Positions 56,581-64,000 of a stretch of 64,000 nucleotides of DNA are shown in pieces (the first letter of the stretch is position 1; the number at the start of each line of letters is the position of its first letter). Location: assembly GCA_017526985.1 (NCBI GenBank), contig JAFXQR010000179.1, forward strand, positions 1 through 64,000, in the 5' to 3' direction. Source of the stretch: Lachnospiraceae bacterium (lineage in GTDB: Bacteria > Bacillota > Clostridia > Lachnospirales > Lachnospiraceae). The translations under genes were made by a program, and so were the position numbers. Under the pieces are notes generated by a model. The model did no database searches. It saw nothing but the letters and a program-made list of their open reading frames with translations, and was not told the origin of the DNA.

Positions 56581-57609
56581 ATGTATCTTATCGTTGTGAT
56601 CGTTTTTAATCTAATCCTGCTGGCCGGGCTGATCTACTATGCAGTCCGGTATGATCTGTTTCAAATGTTTGCGGCAGCCATTACAAAAAACGAGGGACTT
56701 TTGGATCGTATCCGGAGAAAACAGATGAGAAAAAAGGCAGAACGCAGACCTCTGCCTGTTTTTTTACAGGTTTTTGATGAGCTGCTCCGGGATTTTGGCT
56801 ATAATTTTCTGATCCCTGGGGAACTCCCGCTTATGGAAGCTATAGTAAGTCTGCTGCTTGCGATTGATCTTTTTATGATTGGATGCTTTATGCCACTTGG
56901 AAAACAGACCAGGCTTTTGATCAGTATCGTTTTTGCTGTTTTTATCCCGCTGTTTGGAGCTATCCGGGTAGGAAAGCGGACACAGGAAGCAGAAGAGCAG
57001 CTTTCCGCATTCGCAAAACTGATCGGAAACACTTCCGGCCAGTACGACCATCTTTCGGATGTTTTTGCGAGCCATTATATGGAGTTCACCGGCGCTTTCC
57101 GATATGCCTGCGAAGAATTCTTTATTGAAACAAGTAATGGTTTTGATCTAAACACCACGATCATGCACTTTGAGCGGAAATTCACATCCCCGATCATCGA
57201 TGTTTTTCTGGAAAACTTCTCGATCGAGCAGGATAGTTATTCCGGCCTTTCCTTCTCGGATGATTTGGAAGAGGATGGGGATGAGGAAGAATATCTGAAA
57301 AAAGCCGGGACTCTGGCGGCAGATATTGCGGATGCTTATGTACAGAGCACAAAAGACAATCGTGAGATCATGTTTGAGGCAAGAAAACGTGTGACCATAT
57401 CGTTTGTGATCATTTTAATCCTTCTGATCCCCGGTGGTCTGATCGTAAAAGACGGCCTGTTTCCGATCCTGTTTTACGGACATGATCTGTATTTCGTACC
57501 AGAGATCGAGCTGCTCTTGCAGCCAAAAGATGCAGCACTTGGGATTGGACTGCTGATCATCAGCGTAATCCTGTATGGGATTGGTATTTTTAAGCGAAAG
57601 GGGTTTTAA
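56581..57609 (+). CDS. TadB/GspF-like inner-membrane protein (divergent), 342 aa
   Basis: The layout matches TadB/TadC proteins of type IV pilus-like systems: an N-terminal helix (IVVIVFNLILLAGLIYYAV), a pair of helices near residues 80-125 (EAIVSLLLAIDLFMIGCFMP and LLISIVFAVFIPLFGAIRVG), a large cytoplasmic part, and a C-terminal pair (VTISFVIILILLIPGGLIV and LGIGLLIISVILYGIGIF). The family's GspF domain core is degenerate. It probably is a membrane platform of a Tad-like or conjugation pilus. No CpaF/TadA ATPase is encoded in the window. Confidence 0.55.
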   Translation: MYLIVVIVFNLILLAGLIYYAVRYDLFQMFAAAITKNEGLLDRIRRKQMRKKAERRPLPVFLQVFDELLRDFGYNFLIPGELPLMEAIVSLLLAIDLFMIGCFMPLGKQTRLLISIVFAVFIPLFGAIRVGKRTQEAEEQLSAFAKLIGNTSGQYDHLSDVFASHYMEFTGAFRYACEEFFIETSNGFDLNTTIMHFERKFTSPIIDVFLENFSIEQDSYSGLSFSDDLEEDGDEEEYLKKAGTLAADIADAYVQSTKDNREIMFEARKRVTISFVIILILLIPGGLIVKDGLFPILFYGHDLYFVPEIELLLQPKDAALGIGLLIISVILYGIGIFKRKGF

Positions 57610-57612
57610 CCT

Positions 57613-58575
57613 ATGATCTCTGTTTTGATCAATACAATCTATAGCTGCAAAGACATATTATTGACCATTTTTTACTGTGTGTTGTCTATAGTGATCTCCA
57701 CCATTTTTACACTCTTTCTTTTGACAGTGATCAAAACGCTTCGCCCGGTGTTTGCCCTGGCAAGACAGAAAAAGAAAACAGGCGATAATCCGTTTAAGAA
57801 AAAGCGTCACAAACGGCTGGTCGAAAAAGATACCAGAACGATACAGAGGATAAAGCTGTCAAAGGACGGGATCTGCTATCGTATCGGCGATTATAATCTG
57901 TCTCCGGCAGTATACGATCTGCTTCTCCGTCCGGCTTTTGGACTGCTTTCTGCAGCGATCTGTTTTTTGATCTGCCGGGAGTTTTCCGCAGTCCTGCTGA
58001 TTATGGTGTTTTACGGCTATATCGGGATCCCGCTGGTCTTAAAGCGCCGTGGAAAGCAGGATGAGCGCCAGATCGAGTGGGATATCTACAAAGCCTTGAC
58101 AAATATTCGCCTGCAGCTGGCTTGTGGAGCTTACATGGAAGACTGTCTGAAGATGGCAGCCAAAGGTGCGATCCATCCCAGATTCCGGGAAGCAATGGAC
58201 GAACTGATGCGGAATATGGCGGATAAGTCAATGACTGCTGCAGACTCGATCGAGATATTAAAAACAAGATTTTCTTCCGAGCGGACGATGACTTTCTGTA
58301 AGATCCTGGATTCCATGATCACTTACGGATCTATGGATAGCGTCTGCGACGATATGAATAAGGAGTTGGACGATATGATCCAGACCTCAACCGGTAGGAG
58401 CGTGGAAGATATCCGACGCCGCTATCAGTTCTCCTCCGGCTGGATGTCGATGGTAATCTTCATCCTGGTACTGATGTATTTCAACCTGCTGTTTTCTGAT
58501 AATGAAGTGATCAATTCCGGCGTTACAAAAGCGGTTTTGAGCTTCAACGATGCTCTGGGCGGGAAGATCTTTTAG
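57613..58575 (+). CDS. TadC/GspF-like inner-membrane protein, 320 aa
   Basis: A GspF/T2SF domain is clearer here than in the previous gene: a helix pair (LLRPAFGLLSAAICFLICRE and SAVLLIMVFYGYIGIPLVLK), then EWDIYKALTNIRLQLACGAY, which is the usual helix of T2SF domains, and IRRRYQFSSGWMSMVIFILV near the C-terminus. It starts three bases after the previous gene, so the two are a TadB/TadC pair. A platform role for a pilus or secretion system that could mediate mating-pair contact is inferred. Confidence 0.65.
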   Translation: MISVLINTIYSCKDILLTIFYCVLSIVISTIFTLFLLTVIKTLRPVFALARQKKKTGDNPFKKKRHKRLVEKDTRTIQRIKLSKDGICYRIGDYNLSPAVYDLLLRPAFGLLSAAICFLICREFSAVLLIMVFYGYIGIPLVLKRRGKQDERQIEWDIYKALTNIRLQLACGAYMEDCLKMAAKGAIHPRFREAMDELMRNMADKSMTAADSIEILKTRFSSERTMTFCKILDSMITYGSMDSVCDDMNKELDDMIQTSTGRSVEDIRRRYQFSSGWMSMVIFILVLMYFNLLFSDNEVINSGVTKAVLSFNDALGGKIF

Positions 58576-58591
58576 AAACAGAGAAAAATAA

Positions 58592-58601
58592 TTTTTCATA
58601 T
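58592..58601 (+). promoter_or_regulatory. TTTTTCATAT promoter motif
   Basis: Followed by ATACCTATAGG; 42 bp before the ATG at 58644. Last copy in the window. Confidence 0.65.
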
Positions 58602-58643
58602 ATACCTATAGGTAAGAAAAATAGTGTCTGATGGAGGGCAGAA

Positions 58644-59414
58644 ATGAAAAAGAATATATTGTTTTTTGCGACATTGTTTACGATCGGAACATTATGCGCC
58701 GGGTGTGGAAAAGAAGAGGAAGAAGTGATCCCTACCACACACGAGAAGATCTCCGTATCGATCAATACATCCGTAAAATCTCCAATGGCAATGACCAGGG
58801 AAGAACTGAAGAATTTAAGCGCACCGCAGGTAAAAGAAATGGTGGAAGCTTATCTTCCGAATTGGCGGGCAATCTACGGGATCCCGGCGGATCACGAAAT
58901 GACGGATGAAGATTATCTGGCACTGCGGGATCAGATTTATGAGCAGCTGTACGGTGAAGACGAAGTGGTGGTAGCATCTGAGGATGCAGCAGATATTGAT
59001 TTCTCGCATCCGGATCAGATCGTTGGAGAAGACGGTTCCTACCTGGATCCTGGCTGGATCTACTATGCACCGTGCAAAGAGTATATCGATACCCTGACCG
59101 ATAAGAATTTTATCGAATATCTTGGTGATCTGATGGAATACTGGGGCAAAGACCTTGGAGATACTGATCTGAGCGCATTATCACCGAGTGATCTGAATCA
59201 GATGCGTGTCAAGGTGGTGGAGCAGTTCTGTCAGCCGTGGGGTACCACTTATATCCCAACGGTAGATGAACTGGCAGCACAGGGAAAAGATACTTATATG
59301 TCAGAAGGCGGCGATACTGAGACTGCAGAGCCGACAGAAGGCGTAGAAGAAGGCGCCGAAGAGGGCGGTACAGAAGAAACTAATGCAGAGCCGACAGAAG
59401 CGCCGACGGAATAA
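58644..59414 (+). CDS. Lipoprotein, 256 aa
   Basis: Signal peptide KKNILFFATLFTIGTLCAGC with lipobox LCAGC, lipidated near residue 21. The mature part has a compact domain (FIEYLGDLMEYWGKDLGDTD) and an acidic Glu/Thr-rich tail. GGAGGGCAGA precedes the start. It opens a run of genes up to 61774 that includes the SLOG-DnaQ protein. Its link to the TadB/C pair just upstream suggests surface assembly. Confidence 0.65.
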   Translation: MKKNILFFATLFTIGTLCAGCGKEEEEVIPTTHEKISVSINTSVKSPMAMTREELKNLSAPQVKEMVEAYLPNWRAIYGIPADHEMTDEDYLALRDQIYEQLYGEDEVVVASEDAADIDFSHPDQIVGEDGSYLDPGWIYYAPCKEYIDTLTDKNFIEYLGDLMEYWGKDLGDTDLSALSPSDLNQMRVKVVEQFCQPWGTTYIPTVDELAAQGKDTYMSEGGDTETAEPTEGVEEGAEEGGTEETNAEPTEAPTE

Positions 59415-59433
59415 GAAAAAGAGGTGATTTACG

Positions 59434-59646
59434 ATGTTTGATCTGGATCCGAAAATCAAAGATATTCTGGTGATCGCACTTGGCTGTGGTGTCGGAGCGG
59501 TCCTTATGCAGACACTGGCCGGATTTGCGGGGTTTCACAGTATTACTTCCGCACTGTGCAGTATTGCGATCGGAGGGGTGATCGGCGCAGGAGTAGCGAT
59601 TGCCCGGATTTATAAGAAAAGAGAGCAAAGCTCGGAGGATGAATAA
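59434..59646 (+). CDS. Small two-helix membrane protein, 70 aa
   Basis: Two hydrophobic segments (ILVIALGCGVGAVLMQTLAG and LCSIAIGGVIGAGVAIARIY) joined by a short loop make a small hairpin membrane protein. AAGAGGTGAT precedes it. Its stop overlaps the next start by one base, so the SLOG-DnaQ protein is coupled to it. Confidence 0.6.
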   Translation: MFDLDPKIKDILVIALGCGVGAVLMQTLAGFAGFHSITSALCSIAIGGVIGAGVAIARIYKKREQSSEDE

Positions 59647-61175
59647 TGGGTGCAGTACAAGATCTGATCGTCCGATATGTGACACCTCCGGTGGAGGGGA
59701 ATTTTCCACCAAAGCCGGAGGACGCACTTAGCGTATTTAAAGCCCTGGATAATGGTTTGATGCCAAAGGATGAAGCGTACATCAAACAGTATGCTTTGGA
59801 GAAAGACCCTTCAAAGGGCTATTTTTATGTATCAAAATACGACTGCCGGAATATGAACCTGGAGGAACTGACGGAAATGAAGGTGGTCCGGGAGAAAAGA
59901 GCTGCAGCGATAGCTACCAAAAGGGCGGAGAAGCAGGCTGCAAAAACAACGCCTCCGGAGCCTTTTACCTGCTGTTTTACCGGCCGCCGTCCGAAAGATC
60001 TCTGCGGATATAACCACGACGGATATAAGCCGTTTATGAATTATCTGGTGCAGTATCTTGGAGACCTATATGATCAGGGCGCCAGAAAGTTTATTTCCGG
60101 AGGAGCCCAGGGGTTTGACCAGCTGGCATTCTGGGCAGTAGAACGCCTAAAAACCTTCTATCCGGAGATCCAAAATATTGTATACATCCCGTTTGACGGG
60201 CAATCCAGGATCTGGGCGGAGATCGGGGCATTCTCGCAGGCAGAATATAAGAATATGCTGAAGAAAGCAGATGATGTAGTCTGTCTGGTATCCGATGTGG
60301 ACCAGATGAAGATCCCGCAGTATCTGAAAGACCGGAATATCGCCATGGTGGATGCTGCAGATGTTGTTGTTGCTATGTATCCGGACGATAGCTGGAAGAC
60401 TAACGCAGGTGGGACATCTCACTGTATGCGATATGCGGCAAAGGAAGGGAAGCAGATCCACCAGCTGCGGTATGAGATTGACAATGCAAAAGTTCATCCG
60501 ACAGGCGCTTTGATCATCGGGGAACGAAAACCGAAGGAAAAATCGGAAGATCCGGAACAGGAGAACAATATTATTCCGTTCAAGGCAGCAAAAGAAGAGA
60601 AAAAGACCGGTTTTGAATCGCTGGCCGGGAAGAATATCATCTGTTTTGATACAGAGACGACCGGCTTCGGATCTTATGATGAGATCATCCAGCTTACGAT
60701 CACCGGGATCTGCGATGGAAATGCAGAGGTACTGTATTCCAATTATTTTAAGCCGGAGCACACTACCAGCTGGCCAAACGCAGAGAAAGTCAATCATATC
60801 AGTCCGGAAATGGTAGCAAATAGGCCGCTGATCAAAGACCGTATTGATGACCTTCGAAAATATTTCGACGAGGCAGATGTGATCTGCGGATACAATGTAG
60901 AATATGACACCCGTATGCTGCGCCAGAGTACAAACGGTGCGATCGATATCCCGAAGAATAGGACCTGGGATGTGGTAAAATACTTCAAAGAAAATGAACC
61001 CGGCCCGCATAAGCTTGCAGATGCTGTAAAATTCTACTGCCCGGACCGTGTGGAGTGGTTTGAGAAAAATGCACACGACGCTTCTGCAGATGCTCTGATG
61101 ACACTGGAAGTCCTGATCGCTCAAGCAGCGAAGAACGGTGTAGATCTGACGGAGAATGAAAAGGGGCTGGAATGA
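59646..61175 (+). CDS. SLOG (YpsA-like) - DnaQ exonuclease fusion, 509 aa
   Basis: Residues ~105-285 fit the YpsA-type SLOG domain (CCFTGRRPKDLCGYN, FISGGAQGFDQLAFWAVERL, ADVVVAMYPDDSWKTNAGGT), a Rossmann-like fold that binds nucleotide or NAD/ADP-ribose-derived ligands. Residues ~328-490 are a DnaQ 3'-5' exonuclease: ICFDTETTGFG (Asp335, Glu337), VNHISPEMV, VICGYNVEYD and NAHDASADA (His477, Asp482). The exonuclease closely resembles the one in the NADAR-macro fusion at 35471. A ligand-gated or ligand-processing nuclease is inferred. An N-terminal ~100-residue helical part is unassigned. Confidence 0.8.
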   Translation: MGAVQDLIVRYVTPPVEGNFPPKPEDALSVFKALDNGLMPKDEAYIKQYALEKDPSKGYFYVSKYDCRNMNLEELTEMKVVREKRAAAIATKRAEKQAAKTTPPEPFTCCFTGRRPKDLCGYNHDGYKPFMNYLVQYLGDLYDQGARKFISGGAQGFDQLAFWAVERLKTFYPEIQNIVYIPFDGQSRIWAEIGAFSQAEYKNMLKKADDVVCLVSDVDQMKIPQYLKDRNIAMVDAADVVVAMYPDDSWKTNAGGTSHCMRYAAKEGKQIHQLRYEIDNAKVHPTGALIIGERKPKEKSEDPEQENNIIPFKAAKEEKKTGFESLAGKNIICFDTETTGFGSYDEIIQLTITGICDGNAEVLYSNYFKPEHTTSWPNAEKVNHISPEMVANRPLIKDRIDDLRKYFDEADVICGYNVEYDTRMLRQSTNGAIDIPKNRTWDVVKYFKENEPGPHKLADAVKFYCPDRVEWFEKNAHDASADALMTLEVLIAQAAKNGVDLTENEKGLE

Positions 61176-61774
61176 GAAAGATAATATTTGGCCTGCTGAT
61201 CACGATGCTTCTTTCGGATGCCAAGGTGAAGCCAAAGTTTCTTTATGATAAATCCGAGCAGGTAAAGCAGCCGTCTCTGCGAATGACATTTGTTGGAGAT
61301 ATAAGGATGGCCGATATGCGTGATGTGGTTCACAGCTGGGACAACTACATCTGCAGCCCGGACGCCGGGTATGACTGGCTGATCAGCGAGCCTGTACAGG
61401 AAGAGATCGCAAAAATGGAGAACACTACAGATATTTGGGTGTTCGGCCTTGGAGCAGAGGACATCCAGTGTGCGGATGAGTACCTGGAATATGTAGAGAT
61501 TTTTGCGAAAAAACGACATAGTGGTGTGGTTGTTGTTCTTTCGATCAATCCGGTGGATGATACGCTTGCGGCAGCAAACGGCTATTCGGTTCATAATGCG
61601 CAGGTCGATGCTTTTAACAAAAAGATCGCGTGGGACACCGAATCCGGAGTATATTATCTGAATACTTCGTGGTATCTGGAGTATAAGGGGTACGAGACGG
61701 TAGACGGAGTACGCTACACCAAGGATACTTACCGCCTGCTCTACAAATATATTGCAGATGAACTTGTATGGTGA
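61172..61774 (+). CDS. SGNH-hydrolase-like protein with lost catalytic residues, 200 aa
   Basis: The overall pattern matches clostridial SGNH/GDSL proteins: TFVGDIRMADMRD, FGLGAEDI, VVVLSINPVDDTLAAANGYS, and TVDGVRYTKDTYRLLYKYI at the end. The nucleophile Ser in GDSR is Ile here (codon ATA), and the His of the DGLHYT box is Arg. It should therefore be catalytically dead and may bind glycans or acyl groups. A weak N-terminal hydrophobic segment (KIIFGLLITMLL) may be a signal. It overlaps the SLOG-DnaQ gene by four bases. Confidence 0.65.
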   Translation: MRKIIFGLLITMLLSDAKVKPKFLYDKSEQVKQPSLRMTFVGDIRMADMRDVVHSWDNYICSPDAGYDWLISEPVQEEIAKMENTTDIWVFGLGAEDIQCADEYLEYVEIFAKKRHSGVVVVLSINPVDDTLAAANGYSVHNAQVDAFNKKIAWDTESGVYYLNTSWYLEYKGYETVDGVRYTKDTYRLLYKYIADELVW

Positions 61775-61799
61775 TCTGCATAGGAAAGGAGAAACGGAT

Positions 61800-62108
61800 A
61801 TGATACGTTTTGCATATGTATTCCTGCTGCTGCCCCTTTTTCGGATCTGCTTTGCCATATTCGGCAGAAGTCTTGGTCTGCATCATACGGATGGTTGGTG
61901 GTGGCCCTGGATCAAAAGCATTCTCTGCAGGATATGTTCTCTGCTGACTACTACCTGTGGCATTTTACTGATCCTGATCAGCCGGGGTATAATTTCGCAG
62001 CCGGGTAATGACATTATTATATTATTGTATATTGCAGGTGTGATCGGTTTTTTGGTCAATGTCGTTTTATTCCGTTCTTTATACAGTCTTTGTGCCAGCG
62101 GTGGGTGA
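61800..62108 (+). CDS. Polytopic membrane protein, 102 aa
   Basis: The ATG at 61800 follows GGAAAGGAGAAACGGAT. About three hydrophobic helices (FAYVFLLLPLFRICFAIFG, ICSLLTTTCGILLILIS, IILLYIAGVIGFLVNVVLF) and a Trp-rich loop (HTDGWWWPWIK). No family recognised. The 62 bases after it hold no gene. Confidence 0.55.
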   Translation: MIRFAYVFLLLPLFRICFAIFGRSLGLHHTDGWWWPWIKSILCRICSLLTTTCGILLILISRGIISQPGNDIIILLYIAGVIGFLVNVVLFRSLYSLCASGG

Positions 62109-62170
62109 ATAATGTTGCTGTAAACAGTAAAACAGCAAAAAGCATTATGGCTTTGAAGGCATAAAATATT

Positions 62171-62596
62171 ATGGAATTATGGAAAAAGAAGAAAAATCGA
62201 ATGAAACCGCAGTGTGATGTCTGCGTCGATACGCTGCTCTCCAAAATGGAGCAGGAGCGGGAGATCTATGAAGAAAAAGCGGATTCGGAAACACTTGCTT
62301 CCTACACATACCTTCTGGAACAGGTAAAAGAGCAGATCCGGTTTTTGACCAGAGGTCAGGTGTTATTATGTCTGGCATCGGTCTGCAGCCTGCTGGATAC
62401 GGTTATCAAAAGGAAGCGTGTGTCTGCAGATGAAAAGGTTTTTCAGTATATGAAACAAGGTTATACAGGGGTTGCTGCTGCAGTAATGGCCTGGCAGGAC
62501 CTGCACCCGGATGGTACGGAAGGCCAGTGTATTGATGAACTTGGGGTAAGTCAGAGCAGTGTGCGGCGGTTTTGGAGAGGTGAGGATGAGTCATGA
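62171..62596 (+). CDS. Protein with C-terminal helix-turn-helix-like end, 141 aa
   Basis: The N-terminus is basic (WKKKKNRMKPQCDVCVDTLL), with CDVC as a possible metal knuckle. Two helices follow, one hydrophobic (QVLLCLASVCSLLDTVI). The last 25 residues, CIDELGVSQSSVRRFWRGED, read like the recognition helix of a helix-turn-helix. A DNA-binding regulator is possible, not proven. It overlaps the next start by four bases. Confidence 0.45.
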   Translation: MELWKKKKNRMKPQCDVCVDTLLSKMEQEREIYEEKADSETLASYTYLLEQVKEQIRFLTRGQVLLCLASVCSLLDTVIKRKRVSADEKVFQYMKQGYTGVAAAVMAWQDLHPDGTEGQCIDELGVSQSSVRRFWRGEDES

Positions 62597-63003
62597 AAAT
62601 GGTTCCGGAATCAAAAGCAGAAAAAGAAAATAAGAATCGGTTTTGGGATAAGCTGGAAGAGATCTTCAATTCTCTTTCCATGGTGATTGCGGCAGCAACC
62701 GTGATCGCTTTTACAATCATGTGGAAGGCTCCCGGAACACTTTTGGCGTTCGGTGTGATCGGACATATGATTCAGATCTCTTTTATCGGAGAGTGCGGCT
62801 GCTGCGGACCATCCTCATGGACAAAAAAATCTGTTGGAAATACTGCCATCGCAAATATCTGCTTTCTTATGATCATTCTGGTAAATGATGGGGTTTTGTT
62901 ACAGCCTGGAAGCATTGTATTTACAGCACTCTTCAGTGCTGGGATTGCGATCCGGTGCTGGAACGCATTTTTGCTTTGGATGTCCTTTAGATCATGCTGT
63001 TAG
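62593..63003 (+). CDS. Membrane protein, 136 aa
   Basis: About four hydrophobic segments (LSMVIAAATVIAFTIMWKA, LLAFGVIGHMIQISFIG, IANICFLMIILVNDGVLL, IVFTALFSAGIAIRCW) with a Cys-rich loop ECGCCGPSSW. No family recognised. It belongs to a cluster of unrelated small membrane proteins at the right edge. Confidence 0.5.
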   Translation: MKMVPESKAEKENKNRFWDKLEEIFNSLSMVIAAATVIAFTIMWKAPGTLLAFGVIGHMIQISFIGECGCCGPSSWTKKSVGNTAIANICFLMIILVNDGVLLQPGSIVFTALFSAGIAIRCWNAFLLWMSFRSCC

Positions 63004-63061
63004 ATAAGCTGCTAAAGAGGTCGATATGGAAAAATTAGTAATAGAAAGATGAGGATAAACT

Positions 63062-63586
63062 ATGAAAATGGTTTCCAATCTAAAAGATTTCCTATTTATC
63101 TGTAGTCCAGCTGTATTACTCGCTTTGTATGCTTTGTTGGAACATTTGTTGGAACAGAAATATGGACTGGATATGACGGGATATATGACATGGTATTGCA
63201 TAATGTTTGTTGTATTTATACAAGTTAATATCTTTAATGTCTGGTGGGCTTCTGAGTCTGGCGATGATGTATTTGAATTTATAGATTTAACGATAGCAAC
63301 AGTATTAGGATTTTGCATATCAGCCATATTGTTTACCGGAACATATTTGTGGAATATACCGTTAATAGTTAAAATTTTATATGCGATTTGTTCGTCAATG
63401 TATGTTTGTTTTGAGTGGTTCATACCGGTGGGTTATTGGAATCGCTATTATATCGGATGGCCGGGGGAATATTATTACCCTGGGCGACTTATTTTAGTCG
63501 CAATACTGTGGCCGGCCTTTCTGATAATTCGGGTGTTTAGAGAAATTCGGGTTTTTATAGAGTTGAAATACTGCAGGGGAGAATGA
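63062..63586 (+). CDS. Membrane protein, 174 aa
   Basis: Begins MKMVSNLKDFLFICSPAVLL behind GATGAGGATAAAC. Around five hydrophobic helices with aromatic-rich loops (YWNRYYIGWPGEYYYPG). More AT-rich than the genes before it, possibly a different origin. No function recognised. Confidence 0.55.
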   Translation: MKMVSNLKDFLFICSPAVLLALYALLEHLLEQKYGLDMTGYMTWYCIMFVVFIQVNIFNVWWASESGDDVFEFIDLTIATVLGFCISAILFTGTYLWNIPLIVKILYAICSSMYVCFEWFIPVGYWNRYYIGWPGEYYYPGRLILVAILWPAFLIIRVFREIRVFIELKYCRGE

Positions 63587-63588
63587 CA

Positions 63589-64000
63589 ATGGGGAGATGG
63601 TTCCAAAATCCAAAGCAAAGCAGGCAAATGGAATTGATGCTTGGAATACTATTTTTAATCATTAGTGTTGCAGTAACGGCCCTCTTGATGATTCTTTTCG
63701 GGATTCCTGGATTTTTCCTCGCCATCAATTTGGTCGAAATTATGATTCCTATTCTGGAAATAGATTTTTTATTTTTTGACGACTTCATGTGGGGGTTTCA
63801 TAGTGTTCGTGAACGTCTGGCGGTTAAATTTGGAACTATATGTTTTGGGGCAATCATTTTGATTGATGAAAATATAATTCCAGATACTTTCTACAACCCG
63901 ACCGTAGTAATCATATTGTGGGTTATTGGTGTTTTAACAAAACTGTTGGGTATATATTTGATTTTTTCGTATCGTGGATGCCACGGCCCGAACAATGGAA
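63589..64000 (+). CDS. Membrane protein, 5' part (runs off the window)
   Basis: The ATG at 63589 (MGRWFQNPKQSRQMELMLGI) follows GGGGAGAATGACA, two bases after the previous stop. The 137 visible codons hold about three to four hydrophobic helices (GILFLIISVAVTALLMILF, FFLAINLVEIMIPIL, PTVVIILWVIGVLTKLLG). The frame is open to the end of the window, so the full length is unknown. Likely co-expressed with the 63062 gene. Confidence 0.5.
   Translation, partial: MGRWFQNPKQSRQMELMLGILFLIISVAVTALLMILFGIPGFFLAINLVEIMIPILEIDFLFFDDFMWGFHSVRERLAVKFGTICFGAIILIDENIIPDTFYNPTVVIILWVIGVLTKLLGIYLIFSYRGCHGPNNG

Noticed and set aside
60147..61124. 325-codon minus-strand frame opposite the SLOG-DnaQ gene
   Set aside because: The plus-strand frame has clear domains and a coupled start; the antisense frame has none and no ribosome site.
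1..64000. Interpretation of the window as a prophage or jumbo phage
   Set aside because: Repeated promoter motifs, own sigma-like protein and nucleotide enzymes recall phages, but no capsid, portal, terminase, tail or lysis gene is seen, whereas Rep, iterons, VirD4-like and Tad-like proteins are.

Overview
The window looks like part of a large low-to-mid-GC Gram-positive plasmid, or a similar iteron-controlled giant element, most likely from a gut Clostridia/Lachnospiraceae host. The reasons are AGGAGG-type ribosome sites, lipoprotein signals, SleB-type hydrolase, bactofilin and SGNH-like proteins of clostridial style, a plasmid Rep_3-type initiator behind long iteron arrays, VirD4-like and VirB4-like ATPases, two Tad/GspF-like membrane proteins, and no phage structural gene. 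Host assignment is inference from protein style only.

Layout. 1-2 kb: the end of an insertion sequence and an AT-rich patch of small regulators. 2-18 kb: plus-strand operons of small proteins, P-loop ATPases, RNase H, a RuvC-like nuclease, two metallophosphatase-like proteins, a Thg1-like 3'-5' polymerase, an RHH-VirB4-like ATPase and a HipA-like kinase. 18.6-20.9 kb: two iteron families and the replication initiator. 20.9-25.3 kb: a minus-strand block with the VirD4/TraG-like coupling ATPase and an RNA-ligase-like protein. 25.4-33.9 kb: a secreted cell-wall hydrolase and many acidic or membrane proteins of unknown role. 33.9-35.4 kb: a small RiPP-like locus (radical SAM/SPASM enzyme plus a 37-residue Cys-rich peptide). 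35.4-40.1 kb: a NADAR-DnaQ-macro triple fusion and a primase-like protein. 42-46.5 kb: a sigma-region-4-like protein, a 5'-nucleotidase, a PIN-like protein, dUTPase, signal peptidase I and bactofilin. 46.6-59.6 kb: four lipoproteins, a possible sigma-region-2-like protein, Tad-like membrane proteins. 59.6-64 kb: a SLOG-DnaQ fusion, a degenerate SGNH protein and small membrane proteins.

Three element-wide signals stand out. First, the 10-mer TTTTTCATAT occurs 28 times, almost always 30-115 bp upstream of a gene or operon and pointing toward it on either strand, often running straight out of a terminator T-tract; it looks like an element-specific promoter core, and the element carries candidate sigma-like proteins. 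Second, a short palindromic module (GCNGCnnnGCNGCGTCC core) is scattered both between genes and, in frame, inside at least three proteins. Third, two different proteins join a DnaQ-type exonuclease to ADP-ribose or nucleotide-ligand domains (NADAR plus macro, and SLOG), which suggests a nucleic-acid de-ADP-ribosylation/repair or anti-defence function. Several enzymes (PPP-like phosphatase, RNA-ligase-like, SGNH-like) have lost a key catalytic residue, suggesting co-opted pseudoenzymes.
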